Origin: an uncultured Clostridia bacterium
Lineage (GTDB): Bacteria; Bacillota; Clostridia; Oscillospirales; Ruminococcaceae
Direction: 5' to 3'
NCBI GenBank assembly: GCA_947177545.1
Contig: CAMWVF010000099.1
Coordinates: forward strand, 1-5,515
DNA length: 5,515 bases
Position 1 is the first letter of the stretch; each line of letters opens with the position of its first letter. A model generated the notes under the pieces. The model searched no databases. It worked only from the letters and a program-made list of their open reading frames with translations, and was not told the DNA's origin. This document shows positions 4,305 to 5,515 of this stretch, piece after piece. The position numbers were made by a program, and so were the translations under genes.

Positions 4305-5463
4305 ATGAAACTACGTAAATTATTATCTATATTTTTAACAACCATTATGTTGTTCGCAACAGGTAGTACTGTTATGACAGCAAGTGCGGCAGAAAATCAA
4401 AGTAACTCACTTTATATACTTTCTGATAAAATTCCGGAAAGTGCTACAAATTATGCGATAAACTATTTTTCAGGCTTCACATCTTCTTTTCTTTCTGATC
4501 TTGGATTCACTACAAATGAAATGATGAATCTTCGTTTATCTCTTGGATTTACACCATATGAGTATGATAAATGTGATTTGCCTCTTTATTATTATCCTGT
4601 TGTTAATGATAATGGGATTATCGCAATTTTAAAAATAGTTGATCATGGTTCTGGTGAGTATTCTGCTCAATTTGGGAAAAGTGAACTTTCCGATTCTTTG
4701 AATACTATATCAAACAATGAAATTTCTCCGATTGCGCTTGTAATTTCTAATGAAGCAATGTATGCTTTAAGTGAGGATAACACTCTTGACCTAATGGAAA
4801 CATTTGATTTATGTAATACTAACGCTATAACTGAAACATTTTCATTATCATCTTTTAACAATACTAAACCTAATATTGAATTTTCTGACATAAATTTCAC
4901 TAATGGTGAAGTTATTGAAGTATTAGATAATACAATATATGATGCAACAATTACTTATTCATCACATATTGCTAGAGATGCAGCTTCAAACAAGGCGCTT
5001 GATGTTCCATTTGTTGACAATGGTACTACACAAAAATATCCCAATGGAATATGTTGGGCCTCCGCCGCTGCGTCGTTAATTAAATATCGCTTGGGTAGTG
5101 CTACGACCAAGTCCGCAATAACTATTAGAGATGAGATTGTTGCAGAAGGATATAGTCCGTTAAATACAGAACTTTCCACTAATATGAAAACTGCGATAGA
5201 GAACTACATTAGTGGGACAATTACAAATACTAGTACACTATCGTTTTCAAAAATAAAAACTCAAATTGATAATAATAAGCCAATATGGTCACATTGGCCT
5301 CGTAAAGGAGGGGGACATTCATTAGTTATTCGTAGCTATGTGGTAGATAGTAATGGGACACAAAGCATTGGATTTATGGATTGTAATAAAAAATATTACA
5401 CAGCAATGACATACGGAACGTCATTTAGTAATGGAACGTATGTATACACATGGGAATATTCGG
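4305..5463 (+). CDS. Secreted papain-like cysteine peptidase with propeptide, 3' end missing
   Basis: An exported cysteine peptidase or peptidase-like protein; about 386 residues are real before the contig ends. Residues 1-28 are a signal peptide (MKLRK, hydrophobic core, TASA before AE). Residues about 30-230 have no recognisable catalytic motif and look like an acidic, Ser/Thr/Asn-rich propeptide or inhibitory domain. The catalytic domain begins near 235: Gln243 is a candidate oxyanion residue, Cys250 in NGICWASAAASLIKY the nucleophile, His338 in GGGHSLVIRSY the general base, and Asp359 or Asn361 in GFMDCNKKYY the orienting residue. The order Q-CWA-GHS-D/N fits C39-like, C70 (AvrRpt2) or C47 (staphopain) enzymes; I cannot separate these by eye. 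The start ATG is 21 bases after the previous stop with only a weak ribosome site, so coupling is likely. Codons are visibly more A/T-ending than in the helicase. The frame stays open into adapter sequence, so the true stop is unknown. Confidence 0.75.
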
Positions 5464-5515
5464 CTGTCTCTTATCCCCATCTCCGAGCCCACGAGACTAA
5501 GGCGCGTATCGTTTT
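5464..5515 (+). other. Untrimmed Illumina Nextera adapter and index (artefact)
   Basis: From 5464 the sequence reads CTGTCTCTTATCCCCATCT, the 19-base Tn5 mosaic end with two A-to-C differences, followed by CCGAGCCCACGAGAC (5483-5497), an exact match to the rest of the Nextera read-2 adapter. Then comes TAAGGCG, seven of eight bases of the common N701 index, and a degraded CGTAT-like tail resembling the following P7 sequence. The encoded tail VSYPHLRAHET is a near copy of the well-known adapter-derived contaminant peptide VSYTHLRAHET. This is library sequence, not genome. Confidence 0.96.

Noticed and set aside
1..5515. CRISPR array, tRNA, rRNA or transposase
   Set aside because: No regularly spaced repeats, no cloverleaf or rRNA-like sequence, and no transposase motifs were seen on either strand.

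Overview
The window looks like an accessory region from a low-GC Gram-positive anaerobe, most likely a gut Clostridia member (Ruminococcus / Oscillospiraceae-like). The reasons are strong GGAGG-type ribosome sites, an AT-rich background, a MOBV (Mob/Pre) relaxase start, a P4-family helicase of the kind carried by Firmicutes mobilizable elements, and an ECF sigma / DUF4367-type anti-sigma pair. The taxonomic guess is an inference from protein style, not from a marker gene.

Left part (1 to about 2040, all genes on the minus strand): a fragment of an integrative or plasmid-like mobilizable element. In reading order it carries a small helix-turn-helix protein of the excisionase/MerR type (TTG start, 1993-1706), a SF3/P4-family replicative helicase (1706-417) overlapping it by one base, a 335-base non-coding spacer packed with inverted and direct repeats (82-416), and the first 27 codons of a Mob/Pre relaxase that runs off the left edge. 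The helicase is broken by one in-frame TAA (1007-1005). The frame continues intact beyond the stop for another 195 codons, so it is a fresh nonsense allele or a base error. The spacer next to the relaxase is the natural place for an origin of transfer.

Middle (about 1994-2578): an AT-rich divergent intergenic region without a gene. It holds three related copies of a GTATnATTnCA-type repeat, a 13-base palindrome, a near-perfect direct repeat GTCC(T)CTCATAAGTA, and a good sigma-A-like promoter facing right.

Right part (2579 to the end, plus strand): a probable four-gene unit. It encodes an ECF-type sigma factor, an overlapping single-pass membrane anti-sigma factor with a DUF4367-like outer domain, a small secreted beta-rich protein, and a secreted papain-like (C39/C70/C47-like) cysteine peptidase with a long propeptide. 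I see no convincing terminator between them. The simplest reading is an envelope-sensing sigma circuit beside, and perhaps driving, two exported proteins.

The last 52 bases (5464-5515) are not biological. They match the Illumina Nextera read-through adapter followed by an i7 index-like sequence, so the contig really ends inside the peptidase gene near 5463 and the open frame beyond that is artefact.
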